The notes beneath the pieces are model-generated. The model had not been told where the DNA came from. It saw only the letters and a list, made by a program, of their open reading frames with translations, and did no database searches. 64,000 bases of DNA from Deinococcus humi. Lineage in GTDB: Bacteria > Deinococcota > Deinococci > Deinococcales > Deinococcaceae. Location of the stretch: NCBI RefSeq assembly GCF_014201875.1, contig NZ_JACHFL010000018.1, forward strand, positions 36,011 through 100,010. The letters are read 5' to 3'. Numbering within the stretch: the stretch's first letter is position 1; every line of letters begins with the position of its first letter. A program made the translations under genes and the position numbers. Of this stretch, positions 20,040 to 29,347 are shown in pieces.

Positions 20040-22142
20040 CTACCGCACATACGCCGTCGGCACCCCGCCGTCCACCGTGATCACGCCGCCCGTCGTCTTT
20101 GCGGCGGCAGGGGAGGTCAGCCAGTACGTCGCCTCGGCGATGTCCTCGGGGAAGACGTTGACCTTGAGGGTGGTGCGGTTGCGGTAGAACTCCTCGAGCT
20201 GATTGGGTTCCAGCCCGTAGGTGGCGGCGCGTTCGGCCCGCCACTTGCCGTCCCAGATGCTGCTGCCGGCCAGGATGCCGTCGGGCAGCACCGAGTTGAC
20301 GCGGATGCCCGCCGCGCCCCCCTCCTCGGCCAGGCAGCGGGCCAGGTGCAGTTCCGCCGCTTTCGCCGCGCTGTAGGCCGCCGCGTTCTTGCCCGCCGCC
20401 ACGCTGTTCTTGCTGCCGATAAAGACGAGGTTGCCGCCCGTGCCCTGCGCCCGCATCAGCTTGAAGGCCTCGCGCGCCACCAGGAAATAGCCGGTGGAGA
20501 GGATGCTCTGGTTGCGGTTCCACATCTCCAGGCTGGTGTTCTCAATGGGAGCACTGGACGCAATACCGGCGTTGTTGACGGCAATGTCCACGCCGCCGTA
20601 GGTCAGCACGGCGTGCTGATAAGCGCCGGTTACCTGCTCCTCCTCGGTCACGTTCATGGGAACGGCCGTGGCCCGGCGGTGGCCGCGCCCTTTCGTAACT
20701 TCCTCGGCCACCGTCTGCCCGCCGTCCGCGTTCAGATCAGCGATGACGATGTGCGCGCCGTCCGCCGCCAGACGGTGGGCAATGGCCCGCCCAATACCAC
20801 TGGCCGCGCCCGTCACCAGTGCCACATGGCCTTCCAGCGCCCTGGGCGCGGGCTTGAGACTCAGCTTGTACAGCTCCAGCGGCCAGTATTCGATGGCGTA
20901 ACTCTCGGCGGCGCTCAGGCTCACGAAGCCGCCCAGGCTGCTGGCCGATTTCATGACCTGAATGGCGCGGGTGTACAGCTGGCGCGACACGTCGGCACCC
21001 TGCGCGTCCGGGCCGCTGCTGACCATGCCCAGCCCCGGAATCAGCACGACGCGCGGCGCGGGGGTGAACATAGTGTCGCCCTCACTCCTGTTCTCCTCGA
21101 AATAGGCCGCGTACTCGTCCTTGAAGCGGGTCACGCCCTCCTGCGCGGCGGCCTTCAGAGCGTCCAGACCCTGGTCCGGCGTCCAGTCCAGGTACAGCGG
21201 CGTCCGCTTGGTATGCACCAGATGATCCGGGCAGGCCGCGCCCACCTGCGACAGTTCGGCGGCGGCGTTGGAGTTGACGAACTCCATGACATCCGGCGAA
21301 CGGTCCACTTCCAGAATCACGGGCCGCGCTCCCTTCATCGCGCCGCGCAGGATCGGCAGCACGGCCGTGAGCAGGGTGTCGCGCTCCCCGTCCGGAACGC
21401 TGCTCACCCGGGCGCCCCCAAAAGGCTCGGCCTCGGCGTGGGCGTCCAGATACGCCTGCGCTTCGCCGATGATCCTGAGGGTGGACTCGTAACTTTCCTT
21501 AGACGTCTCGCCCCAGGTCACCAGCCCGTGTTTGCCCATCACCACGGCCTCCAGCTTCGGATTGTCCCGTACCGCCGCGCCGATCTGCTGGCTCAGCGTG
21601 AAGCCGGGGCGGATGTAGTCGACCCATGCGGCCCGCTCCCCGTAGATCTCGCGCATGATGTCCGGGCCGTTCGGGGTGCAGGCAATCGCGATAATGGCGT
21701 CTGGATGCGTGTGATCCACGTGCTTGGCGGGAACGAAAGCGTGAAGCAGCGTCTCGATGCTCTGGCGTGGGCGGCCCACCTCAAAGGCCGTGCGGTCCAG
21801 GTAAGCCGTCATTTCCTCGTCGCTCATCTCGTGCCGGTCGAACAGCGGCAAGACCTCGTCGAGCTTGAGGCCCGCAAACCCCTTCTCGGTGATGCTGGCA
21901 ATGTCCGATCCCGAACCCTTGACCCACAACACCGTCACGTCGCGGCCCAGGTGGTCTTTTTCCACGCTCTTGGTACTCGTGTTGCCGCCGTAGATATTGA
22001 CCAGCGTACGGTCCGCGCCCAGCAGGTTGGAGCGGTAGGTCAGCGAGGCGAGGCCGTCGGAGTTCGGTGCGTCGGCGTCGTTCCAGCGGTTCTTGGGCAG
22101 GTCAGTGTGGGTGGAGGCGGTGCGGGTCTGGGTGTCGGTCAT
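20040..22142 (-). CDS. rhaEW: Bifunctional rhamnulose-1-phosphate aldolase/L-lactaldehyde dehydrogenase
   Basis: A 700-residue fusion. Residues about 1-400 form a class II aldolase domain with the zinc-ligand motif 'HVDHTHPDAI' and 'GKHGLVTWG'. Residues about 430-700 form a short-chain dehydrogenase with the nucleotide motif VTGAASGIGRA, 'NNAGIAS', and the catalytic YSAAKAA. This architecture is the RhaEW (YuxG) type. It splits rhamnulose-1-phosphate into DHAP and L-lactaldehyde and oxidises the aldehyde to L-lactate with NAD. It sits between rhaI and rhaB in a left-pointing operon. Confidence 0.93.
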   Translation of the reverse strand: MTDTQTRTASTHTDLPKNRWNDADAPNSDGLASLTYRSNLLGADRTLVNIYGGNTSTKSVEKDHLGRDVTVLWVKGSGSDIASITEKGFAGLKLDEVLPLFDRHEMSDEEMTAYLDRTAFEVGRPRQSIETLLHAFVPAKHVDHTHPDAIIAIACTPNGPDIMREIYGERAAWVDYIRPGFTLSQQIGAAVRDNPKLEAVVMGKHGLVTWGETSKESYESTLRIIGEAQAYLDAHAEAEPFGGARVSSVPDGERDTLLTAVLPILRGAMKGARPVILEVDRSPDVMEFVNSNAAAELSQVGAACPDHLVHTKRTPLYLDWTPDQGLDALKAAAQEGVTRFKDEYAAYFEENRSEGDTMFTPAPRVVLIPGLGMVSSGPDAQGADVSRQLYTRAIQVMKSASSLGGFVSLSAAESYAIEYWPLELYKLSLKPAPRALEGHVALVTGAASGIGRAIAHRLAADGAHIVIADLNADGGQTVAEEVTKGRGHRRATAVPMNVTEEEQVTGAYQHAVLTYGGVDIAVNNAGIASSAPIENTSLEMWNRNQSILSTGYFLVAREAFKLMRAQGTGGNLVFIGSKNSVAAGKNAAAYSAAKAAELHLARCLAEEGGAAGIRVNSVLPDGILAGSSIWDGKWRAERAATYGLEPNQLEEFYRNRTTLKVNVFPEDIAEATYWLTSPAAAKTTGGVITVDGGVPTAYVR

Positions 22143-22205
22143 AAAGCTCCTTGCGGTCGCGCGGATGGCGTGTGGCCCGTGGCTTCTGAAGGGGACGAGG
22201 AAGGA

Positions 22206-23405
22206 CTAGCTTCTGACTTTCTCCCGGACCGGGTAGCCGCCGCCGCCCGTCTGGGTGCCACGTTCGCGGGCCACCTTTTCCTCATAGGCGCTCTCCCGGT
22301 GTGCCCGAATCGGGTCCAGGGGCAGGCCCAGCTCGCCGCGCAGTTCACGCAGCAGCGGACGCACGTCGGTTTTGAAGGCCTCGGTCAGCACGCGGTGGGC
22401 CGCGAGCACATCGCCCCTCTCCTGCGCCTCGCGCAGCAGGTCGCGGTCAACCAGCAGCGCGGCGGCGTACGCTTCCTGGCAATTCAGCACCGACTGCAGC
22501 ATGGCCTCCACCTTCGGCTCGATGTTGTGGCTCTGATCGATCATGTAGGCGACGTTCTGCGCCGTGCGGCGGGTCAGGTCGTCCGCCGAGTTCGCGCCGG
22601 ACACCAGTTCGGCGTAGATGCAGAACAGCTCGAAGGGGTTGGTGGTGCCCACGATCAGATCGTCGTCGGCGTAGCGGCGGGCGTTGAAGTGAAAGCCGCC
22701 CAGCCGTCCCTCATCCAGCAAGAAGGCCACGATCTGCTCGATGTTTACACCCTGGGCGTGGTGGCCCAGGTCCACCAGCACCTGCGCCTTTTCCCCAACC
22801 GCCAGGCAATGTGAGTACGCCGCGCCCCAGTCGAACAGATCGGTGGCGTAGAAGGCGGGCTCGAACAGCTTGTACTCCACCAGCATCCTGGAACCGTCAG
22901 GCAGGGCGCCGTGCACACGCTTCAGGGCCGCGCGCATCCGCCGTTTGCGGGCCCGCAGATCGTCCTGCCCGGCGTAGTTGGTGCCGTCGGCAAACCACAG
23001 TGAGAGGTCACGGCTGCCGGTCTGCCGCATGATCTCCACGCAGTCCAGCAGGTGCGCCGTGGCCTGTTCCCGCACGTCCTCGTCCGGGTGGGTGACACTG
23101 CCCAGCCGGTACTCCTCGTCCTGAAACACGTTCGGATTGATGGCCCCGATGTGCAGGCCCCGTTCGGAGGCGTATTTTTTCAGCTCCGCGTAGTCTTCGA
23201 CCTCGTCCCAGGGAATGTGCAGCGCCACGCCAGGGGCGATCCCGGTCAGGCGCTGCACCTCGGCGGCGTCGTCCAGCTTCTCCCAGATGTCGCGTGCCGC
23301 GCCGGGAGCAGCGAAGGTCTTGAAGCGTGTGCCGGAGTTGCCGTAGCCCCACGACGGCGTTTCGATTCGCTGGGCTTGAAGGGCAGAGAGCAGATCGGCG
23401 TTCAT
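22206..23405 (-). CDS. rhaI: L-rhamnose isomerase (RhaI type)
   Basis: A 399-residue TIM-barrel isomerase converting L-rhamnose to L-rhamnulose. Blocks visible include '[14 protein letters not shown]', '[16 protein letters not shown]', '[16 protein letters not shown]' and '[15 protein letters not shown]', which carry the metal-binding His, Asp and Glu residues of the RhaI/Pseudomonas-type enzyme and not the E. coli RhaA type. An upstream CGGAGG(A) site lies close to the ATG at 23405. It is the second gene after the DeoR regulator. Confidence 0.92.
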   Translation of the reverse strand: MNADLLSALQAQRIETPSWGYGNSGTRFKTFAAPGAARDIWEKLDDAAEVQRLTGIAPGVALHIPWDEVEDYAELKKYASERGLHIGAINPNVFQDEEYRLGSVTHPDEDVREQATAHLLDCVEIMRQTGSRDLSLWFADGTNYAGQDDLRARKRRMRAALKRVHGALPDGSRMLVEYKLFEPAFYATDLFDWGAAYSHCLAVGEKAQVLVDLGHHAQGVNIEQIVAFLLDEGRLGGFHFNARRYADDDLIVGTTNPFELFCIYAELVSGANSADDLTRRTAQNVAYMIDQSHNIEPKVEAMLQSVLNCQEAYAAALLVDRDLLREAQERGDVLAAHRVLTEAFKTDVRPLLRELRGELGLPLDPIRAHRESAYEEKVARERGTQTGGGGYPVREKVRS

Positions 23406-23428
23406 ATGTTCCTCCGGAGGAGTTGGGA

Positions 23429-24205
23429 TCAGGGAGCCACGATCAGTTGGATGTCGTCATCGTCCAGTCGGGTTTTCAGTTCGCTGCCGGGGTCGGCGTC
23501 GGTGATCAGGGTGTTAATGTCGGCGTGATCGGCAATGGTCGCTAGCGCGGTCCGGCCAAATTTGCTGCTGTCCACCAGCGCCACCACGCTGCTGCCGCTG
23601 CGGACCAGCGCCCGTTTGGCCCCCACTTCAGGCAGGTGCGGGTCGGTGAAGCCAGCGTCCGGCGTGTATCCCTTGGCGGAAAAGAACACCAGATCGGGAT
23701 GCAGCCGCTCGATGGTGTCGGTGAAGAACGCGCCCACGAACGAACGGGCCGGGGCGTGAAAGTTGCCGCCCGCCATCAGGAACGGCACGCCCCCGGCGGC
23801 CAGGACGTTGGCGGCGTCCAGGCTGCAGGTGATCGCCTGAACCTGCCTGGCGGGCAGCAGCCGGGCCAGGGCCAGACTGGTCGTGCTGGCGTCCAGCGCC
23901 ACCGTGTCGCCGTCCTGAATCAGGTTCAGGGCGGCGCGGGCAATGCGTTCCTTGGCGTCCACGTTCTGAGAAGCGCGCATGGACTGTGATAGTTCCTCGG
24001 CGGTGCGCTCCAGCAACTGCGCGCCGCCGTGGACGCGCAGCAGTTTGCCCTGTTCACACAGCGCGTCGATGTCGCGGCGCACGGTCATCTCGTGGACGCC
24101 GAAGTCGGCGGCCAGATCCTTGATCCGCACCACTTTGTCGCTCAGGGCGCGGCGCAAGATGTCCTGCTGACGCCCCGGCAGGGGAGCCATGATCTCTGAA
24201 GGCAT
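23429..24205 (-). CDS. DeoR-family regulator of the rhamnose locus
   Basis: A 258-residue regulator. The N-terminal winged helix is '[36 protein letters not shown]' (seen in parts), followed by 'L-R-V-H-G-G-A' and a DeoR C-terminal sugar-phosphate sensing domain with '[20 protein letters not shown]' and '[11 protein letters not shown]'. By position it is the likely local repressor of both rhamnose arms, with rhamnulose-1-phosphate or a related sugar phosphate as inducer; this is inference. The ATG at 24205 is favoured over 24190 because a TAGGAT -10 box lies six bases upstream, giving a leaderless mRNA. Confidence 0.88.
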   Translation of the reverse strand: MPSEIMAPLPGRQQDILRRALSDKVVRIKDLAADFGVHEMTVRRDIDALCEQGKLLRVHGGAQLLERTAEELSQSMRASQNVDAKERIARAALNLIQDGDTVALDASTTSLALARLLPARQVQAITCSLDAANVLAAGGVPFLMAGGNFHAPARSFVGAFFTDTIERLHPDLVFFSAKGYTPDAGFTDPHLPEVGAKRALVRSGSSVVALVDSSKFGRTALATIADHADINTLITDADPGSELKTRLDDDDIQLIVAP

Positions 24206-24335
24206 GGCCGCATCCTAACATCAAAGTCACAAAATACAACAAGATCTTGCAATCCTGTGTTCGCTTGTGCTTAGATGTTTTCCGTACCCCAATTCAGCCG
24301 GACCACCGGGCCACCCTTCCTTCTCAGGAGCTTTA
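24206..24335. promoter_or_regulatory. Divergent promoter/operator of the rhamnose locus
   Basis: This AT-richer gap separates the two arms. On the minus strand, TAGGAT at 24212-24217 is the -10 for the DeoR gene. On the plus strand, TTGCAA at 24247-24252 and TTAGAT at 24271-24276, 18 bases apart, could drive rhaM-rhaTPQS. A perfect palindrome CAAGATCTTG at 24240-24249 overlaps the plus-strand -35 and is the best operator candidate. CACAAAATACAACAAG at 24229-24244 is also typical of DeoR-regulated control regions. Confidence 0.6.
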
Positions 24336-24671
24336 ATGTCTGATCCTGCTCACCCACAACGGGTCTGTTTTCTGCTCCAGGTCCGCCCAGAACGTCTTGC
24401 GGAGTACCGGGAACGCCACCGCGCCGTGTGGCCGGAAATGCTCGCCGCCCTCAGCGAAACCGGCTGGCACAACTACTCGTTGTTCCTGAAAGACGACGGT
24501 CTGCTGGTGGGTTATTTCGAGACTCCGGATCTTGAGGCCGCCCGTGAGGGGATGGCCCGGCGCGACGTGAACGCCCGCTGGCAGGCCGACATGGCCCCCT
24601 TCTTTGCCGAACTGGAAGGCAATCCGGACGAGGGTTTCTTGCCACTGGAAGAGGTGTTTCACCTTGACTGA
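24336..24671 (+). CDS. rhaM: L-rhamnose mutarotase
   Basis: A 111-residue protein of the RhaM family, which interconverts alpha and beta anomers of L-rhamnose. It shows the family layout '[27 protein letters not shown]', 'GWHNYSLFL', '[10 protein letters not shown]' and the end 'LEEVFHLD'. The conserved His (in ERHRAVWPE) and Tyr/Trp residues are present. The start is the ATG at 24336 after CAGGAG; earlier in-frame codons lie in the promoter. It is first in the right-hand arm and overlaps the ABC ATPase gene by eight bases. Confidence 0.93.
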   Translation: MSDPAHPQRVCFLLQVRPERLAEYRERHRAVWPEMLAALSETGWHNYSLFLKDDGLLVGYFETPDLEAAREGMARRDVNARWQADMAPFFAELEGNPDEGFLPLEEVFHLD

Positions 24672-26211
24672 TTTTCAAACGGCGCCGCCCCTCCTGACCC
24701 TCAGCCACGCCAGCAAGTCGTTCGGGCCGGTTCAGGCGCTGTCCGATGTGAGCATCGACCTCTTTCCCGGCGAGGCACACGCGCTGCTGGGCGAGAACGG
24801 CGCGGGCAAATCCACCTTCGTCAAGATTCTGGCCGGGGTCCACCGCCGCGAGGGAGGCACGCTGATGGTCTCGGGCCGCCCGGCCGATTTCCACTCGCCC
24901 GGCGAGGCGACGGCGGCGGGCATTGCCATCATCTACCAGGAACCCACCCTGTTTCCCGATCTGTCGGTGGCCGAGAACGTGCTGATGGGCCGGCAGCCGC
25001 GCGCGGGGCTGGGCCGCATTGACGTCCGCGCCATGAACGAGCGTGTGTCCGGGCTGCTGAGCGACCTGGGCGTGACGCTCGATCCCACCCGGCCCGTGCG
25101 CGGCCTGAGCATCGCCGACCAGCAACTGGTGGAGATCGCCAAAGCCCTGTCGCTGAACGCCAACGTGCTGATCATGGACGAGCCGACGGCGGCGCTGACG
25201 CTCTCCGAGACGGACCGGCTGTTCCGGGTGGTGCGCGCCCTGCGGGAACGCGGCGCGGCGGTGCTGTTCATCACCCACCGGCTGGAAGAGGTCTTTGCCG
25301 AGTGCCAGCGCGTCACCGTCATGCGCGATGGAACGTGGGTTAGTACCGGGCCGATTACCGACTACGACACCGATAAGGTGGTGCGGCAGATGGTGGGGCG
25401 TGAGCTGGGGGAGCTGTACCCGCGCGGCGACGCGCACCTGGGCGAAGTGGCGCTGTCCGTCCGCAACCTGAGCCAGCCGAAGATGTTCTCCGACATCTCC
25501 TTCGACGTCCGGCGGGGCGAGATCGTCGCGCTGGCCGGACTGGTGGGGGCTGGACGCAGCGAGGTGGCCCGCGCCATCTTCGGCATCGATCCGCGCAGTG
25601 GGGGAGAGGTGCGTATCGGCAATACCCCTGTGGCGCCGAACAGCACCCGCGCCGCCATGCGTGCGGGCCTGGGGCTGGTGCCCGAAGACCGCCGCCAGCA
25701 GGGGCTGGTGATGGACCTGAGTATCGAGCGCAATGCCAATCTCGCCGTCCTCGGTCGCCTCACGGGCGGCCTCCTGATGAACCGCAAGGCCGAGGCCGAG
25801 AACGCCCAGAACTGGACGAGCAAGCTCCAGCTCAAGGCACACCGCCTCCAGGACCCGGTCAGCAGCCTGTCGGGCGGCAACCAGCAGAAAGTGGTGCTGG
25901 CCAAATGGCTCTCCACAGGTCCCAGCGTGCTGATCGTGGACGAACCCACGCGCGGCGTGGACGTGGGCGCGAAAGCGGAAGTCCACCGGACCCTGGCTGA
26001 ACTGGCCGCGTCGGGCCTGGCCGTGCTGATGATCTCCAGCGATCTGCCCGAAGTGCTGGGCATGGCCGACCGCGTTCTGGTGATGCGCGAGGGCGCCTTG
26101 GTGGGCGAGTTGAGCCGCGAACAGGCCAGCGAGGAGGCGGTGATGTACCTGGCGACGGGGCAGCGGGCCGGGACGAGCCGGACAGGAACACCCCGCGGAG
26201 ACGCGGCATGA
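24664..26211 (+). CDS. rhaT: Rhamnose ABC transporter ATP-binding protein
   Basis: A 515-residue tandem ATPase of the carbohydrate uptake CUT2 class. The first domain has Walker [10 protein letters not shown] and Walker B LIMDEPT. The second has a degenerate P-loop 'GLVGAGRSE', signature [15 protein letters not shown] and '[15 protein letters not shown]'. The likely start is a TTG at 24664, seven bases after GAGGTG and overlapping the end of rhaM; no ATG is available before the first conserved block. It powers import with RhaP, RhaQ and RhaS. Confidence 0.9.
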   Translation: MTDFQTAPPLLTLSHASKSFGPVQALSDVSIDLFPGEAHALLGENGAGKSTFVKILAGVHRREGGTLMVSGRPADFHSPGEATAAGIAIIYQEPTLFPDLSVAENVLMGRQPRAGLGRIDVRAMNERVSGLLSDLGVTLDPTRPVRGLSIADQQLVEIAKALSLNANVLIMDEPTAALTLSETDRLFRVVRALRERGAAVLFITHRLEEVFAECQRVTVMRDGTWVSTGPITDYDTDKVVRQMVGRELGELYPRGDAHLGEVALSVRNLSQPKMFSDISFDVRRGEIVALAGLVGAGRSEVARAIFGIDPRSGGEVRIGNTPVAPNSTRAAMRAGLGLVPEDRRQQGLVMDLSIERNANLAVLGRLTGGLLMNRKAEAENAQNWTSKLQLKAHRLQDPVSSLSGGNQQKVVLAKWLSTGPSVLIVDEPTRGVDVGAKAEVHRTLAELAASGLAVLMISSDLPEVLGMADRVLVMREGALVGELSREQASEEAVMYLATGQRAGTSRTGTPRGDAA

Positions 26212-27230
26212 CCGAGCGTTCCGCGCCTGCCTCCAGCCCGTCCTCGTCCGGCTGGCTGAGCCGCCTGCTGATGGCCCGCGAGGTCAGTCTGGTGGGCCTG
26301 CTGGTGCTGGTCACGCTGGGCACCGCCGCCATCAATCCGCTGTTCCTCAGCTTTGGCAGCGTGCGCGACCTGCTGCTCAATGTCTCGATCATCGCCCTGC
26401 TGGTGGTGGGACAGACGCTGGTGCTGCTGATGAAGCACGTTGATCTGAGCGTGAGCAGCACGGTGGGCCTCAGCGCTTTTCTGACCGGCTCGTTGTTCGT
26501 GGCCTATCCGGGGCTGCCCGTCCCGCTGGCGCTGCTGTTCGGTCTGGGGCTCGGTGCGCTGCTGGGAATCGTCAACGGTCTGCTCGTCGCCTACGGCAAG
26601 GTGCCGGCCCTCGTCGCCACCCTGGGGACGCTGTACGTATTCCGGGGCGTGACCTACGCGGTGGTCAGCGGCGGGCAGATCAACGCCTCCAATCTGCCCC
26701 CCTCCTTCCTGGGCTTCGGCACCGGCAGCGTGCTGGGCATTCCAAATCTGGTGCTGCTGGCGCTGGCCGTGCTTGTCGGCTTCGCGTACTACCTGCGCTC
26801 GTACCGTGGTGGGCGCGAGTATTACGCCGTCGGTTCCAACAGCGAGGCCGCCGTGCTGGCCGGGATCAACGTCACGAGGCGCACCATGACCGGCTTTGTC
26901 CTCAGCGGCGCGATCGCCGGACTGGCGGGTGTGCTGTATCTGGCCCGCTTCGGCACGGTAGACGCCACTGCCGGAACGGGGCTGGAACTGCAGGTCATTG
27001 CAGCGGCGGTGGTGGGCGGCGTGAGCATCAATGGCGGCGTCGGCACGCTGGCGGGCGCGGGTCTGGGGGCGCTGTTGCTGGGCGTGATGGGCAGCGCCCT
27101 GGTCACCCTGCGGGCCCCCGGCTTCTACCAGCAGGCCATTCAGGGCGCGCTGTTGCTGGCCGCCATCAGCATCGACATGCTGGTGTCACGCCGTGCGGCA
27201 CGCCGCCTGCAAGAGGAGCGCAAATCGTGA
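26208..27230 (+). CDS. rhaP: Rhamnose ABC transporter permease 1
   Basis: A 340-residue CUT2 permease with about ten membrane segments. Family marks are '[21 protein letters not shown]', '[26 protein letters not shown]' and '[26 protein letters not shown]' (seen in parts). It overlaps the ATPase gene by four bases and the second permease by four bases (GTGA). Together the two permeases form a heterodimeric channel. Confidence 0.9.
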   Translation: MTERSAPASSPSSSGWLSRLLMAREVSLVGLLVLVTLGTAAINPLFLSFGSVRDLLLNVSIIALLVVGQTLVLLMKHVDLSVSSTVGLSAFLTGSLFVAYPGLPVPLALLFGLGLGALLGIVNGLLVAYGKVPALVATLGTLYVFRGVTYAVVSGGQINASNLPPSFLGFGTGSVLGIPNLVLLALAVLVGFAYYLRSYRGGREYYAVGSNSEAAVLAGINVTRRTMTGFVLSGAIAGLAGVLYLARFGTVDATAGTGLELQVIAAAVVGGVSINGGVGTLAGAGLGALLLGVMGSALVTLRAPGFYQQAIQGALLLAAISIDMLVSRRAARRLQEERKS

Positions 27231-28216
27231 ACCGCTTCAAGGGCTTATTGGGCTGGGAGTTCTCCTTGATCGTCCTCGTCGGCGCGGCGCTGCTGATCGG
27301 CGGCCTGCTGTCGCCGGATTTCCTGACCGGTTCCAACCTCTCCTTCCTGACCGCCAATTTCAGCGAGGTGGCCCTGATGTCACTGAGCATGACCCTGCTG
27401 ATCATCGTGGGTGAGATCGACCTGTCGGTGGCGTCCATCCTGGGCCTGTGCAGCGCGGTGATCGGCGTGCTGTTCGCCGCCGGAGTGCCAATGCCGCTGG
27501 CGCTGCCCGCGGCATTCGTGACCGGGGGGCTGGCCGGGCTGTTCAACGGCCTGCTGGTCACGCGGCTGGGGTTGCCGTCGCTGGCGGTCACGATTGGCAC
27601 GCTGGCGCTGTACCGGGGGCTGGCCTACGTGCTGCTGGGCGACCGGGCCATCGCGGAGTTCCCGGCCTTCTACACCAATCTGGGCTTCGGCAATGTCCCC
27701 GGCACCCTGATCCCGCTGCCGATGGCCCTGTTCGCCGTGCTAGCTATTCTCACCGTCATCGTCCTGCACGCCACGCCGTTTGGCCGCGCGCTGTATGCCA
27801 TCGGGGCCAACGGGGTTGCTGCGCGGTTCGCGGGGCTTCAGGTCGAACGGGTCAAGCTCTCGCTGTTCGTGCTGTCGGGACTGATGGCTGCCCTGGCCTC
27901 GGCGGTCTACACCTTCCGCTTTGCCAGCGCCCGCGCCGACAACGCCAGCGGCTTTGAACTGAGCGTGATTGCCGCTGTGCTGCTGGGTGGGGTCAGCATC
28001 TTTGGCGGGCGCGGCAGCGTGGTGGGCACGGTGGCCGCCGTCTTCCTGATCGGCATCATCAACGGCGCCCTGACCATTCTGGACGTCTCCAACGAGATTC
28101 TGACCATCGTGACCGGGCTGCTCCTGATCGGCTCGGTGCTCCTGCCCAACCTGCTGACCCATTTCCGGACCTACCAGCAACGCCGCCGGATCCAGGGCGA
28201 CTCCGTGATCCAGTGA
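27227..28216 (+). CDS. rhaQ: Rhamnose ABC transporter permease 2
   Basis: A 329-residue CUT2 permease, paralogous to the one before it. It has 'IVGEIDLSVASILGLCSAV', 'FNGLLVTRLGLPSLAVTIGTLALYRGLAY' (in parts) and 'LLGGVSIFGGRGSVVGT'. The GTG start at 27227 overlaps the end of rhaP. The order T-P-Q-S matches the RhaSTPQ system of Rhizobium, supporting rhamnose specificity. Confidence 0.9.
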   Translation: MNRFKGLLGWEFSLIVLVGAALLIGGLLSPDFLTGSNLSFLTANFSEVALMSLSMTLLIIVGEIDLSVASILGLCSAVIGVLFAAGVPMPLALPAAFVTGGLAGLFNGLLVTRLGLPSLAVTIGTLALYRGLAYVLLGDRAIAEFPAFYTNLGFGNVPGTLIPLPMALFAVLAILTVIVLHATPFGRALYAIGANGVAARFAGLQVERVKLSLFVLSGLMAALASAVYTFRFASARADNASGFELSVIAAVLLGGVSIFGGRGSVVGTVAAVFLIGIINGALTILDVSNEILTIVTGLLLIGSVLLPNLLTHFRTYQQRRRIQGDSVIQ

Positions 28217-28272
28217 GCCACGTCGTCCAGCCACCCATTCACCCGTCCCATCTTCTCTTCTGGAGGTTTGTT

Positions 28273-29274
28273 ATGAAAAAGCGAGTTCTGCTGTTGTCCG
28301 CCCTGGCCCTTGGCCTGTCGACCCTGTCGTTCGCCCAGGCACCTGCCAGCATCAAGAAGGGCCTGAAGATCACGCTGCTGCCCAAGAACATCAACAACCC
28401 CTACAACGTCATCGAGACGAGCGGCGGGCTGGAGGCCGCCAAGGAGATCGGGGCCACCGCCAAAGTCGTGGGACCGTCCGACGCTGGGGCCAGCAGTCAG
28501 GTCAGCTACATCAACACGGCCATCGCGCAGCGCCAGGACGCGCTGATTCTGGCGGCCAACGATGCCAACGCACTGTTGCCGTACCTGAACCGGGCCAAGC
28601 AGGCCGGGGTCAAGATCGTGACGATGGATTCCGACACCGCCGTGTCGGGGCGCACCCTCTTCATCAATCAGGCCAACAGCGAGGGCATTGGCCGCGCACA
28701 GGTGCAACTGCTGGGCAAACTGATCAACTACAAGGGCGACATCGCGGTCCTGAGCGCCACGCCCAACGCCACCAACCAGAACACCTGGATCAAGTGGATG
28801 CAAGAAGAGCTGAAACTGCCCAAGTACAAGGACATGAAACTGGTCAAGATCGCCTACGGCAACGACGATGACCAGAAGTCCTTCACGGAGATGCAGGGCC
28901 TGATCCAGGCATATCCCAACCTGAAAGGAGTGATCTCGCCCACCACCGTCGGCATCTCGGCCGGAGCGCGTTACCTATCCACCAGCCCCAGCAAGGGCAA
29001 GGTGGCCCTGACCGGTCTGGGCACGCCCAACCAGATGCGCGCCTTCGTCAAGGACGGCACCGTGACCGCCTTCCAGCTGTGGAACCCGGCCGACGTGGGC
29101 TACCTCGCCACCTATGCGGCGGGCGCGCTTGCCAGCGGCATGATCACCGGCAAGCAGGGCGAGACCTTCATGGCCGGCAAGCTGGGCAAGTACACCGTGG
29201 GCAAGAATGGGGAGGTGGTGCTGGGACCGCCCTACACCTTCGATAAAGCCAACATCGACAAGTTCGATTTCTGA
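28273..29274 (+). CDS. rhaS: Rhamnose ABC transporter substrate-binding protein
   Basis: A 333-residue periplasmic binding protein (type I fold). Residues 1-21 are a Sec signal peptide ending in SFA, and the mature part contains 'ITLLPKNINNPYNVIETSGG', 'DALILAANDANALLPYL', 'IVTMDSDTAVSGR' and 'GTVTAFQLWNPADVGYLA', the RhaS pattern. The ATG at 28273 lies eight bases after GGAGG. It delivers sugar to RhaTPQ. Confidence 0.91.
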   Translation: MKKRVLLLSALALGLSTLSFAQAPASIKKGLKITLLPKNINNPYNVIETSGGLEAAKEIGATAKVVGPSDAGASSQVSYINTAIAQRQDALILAANDANALLPYLNRAKQAGVKIVTMDSDTAVSGRTLFINQANSEGIGRAQVQLLGKLINYKGDIAVLSATPNATNQNTWIKWMQEELKLPKYKDMKLVKIAYGNDDDQKSFTEMQGLIQAYPNLKGVISPTTVGISAGARYLSTSPSKGKVALTGLGTPNQMRAFVKDGTVTAFQLWNPADVGYLATYAAGALASGMITGKQGETFMAGKLGKYTVGKNGEVVLGPPYTFDKANIDKFDF

Positions 29275-29347
29275 TCTGACCGTCCGGCGCCGCCCACATC
29301 CATCCCCGGAGTGGGCGGCCGCCTCATCCACTCCCAGCGAGGTCAAC

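Noticed and set aside
19554..22814. Very long plus-strand reading frame (over 1000 codons)
   Set aside because: It is antisense to rhaB, rhaEW and part of rhaI, which have complete family motifs. Long antisense frames are expected in GC-rich coding DNA.
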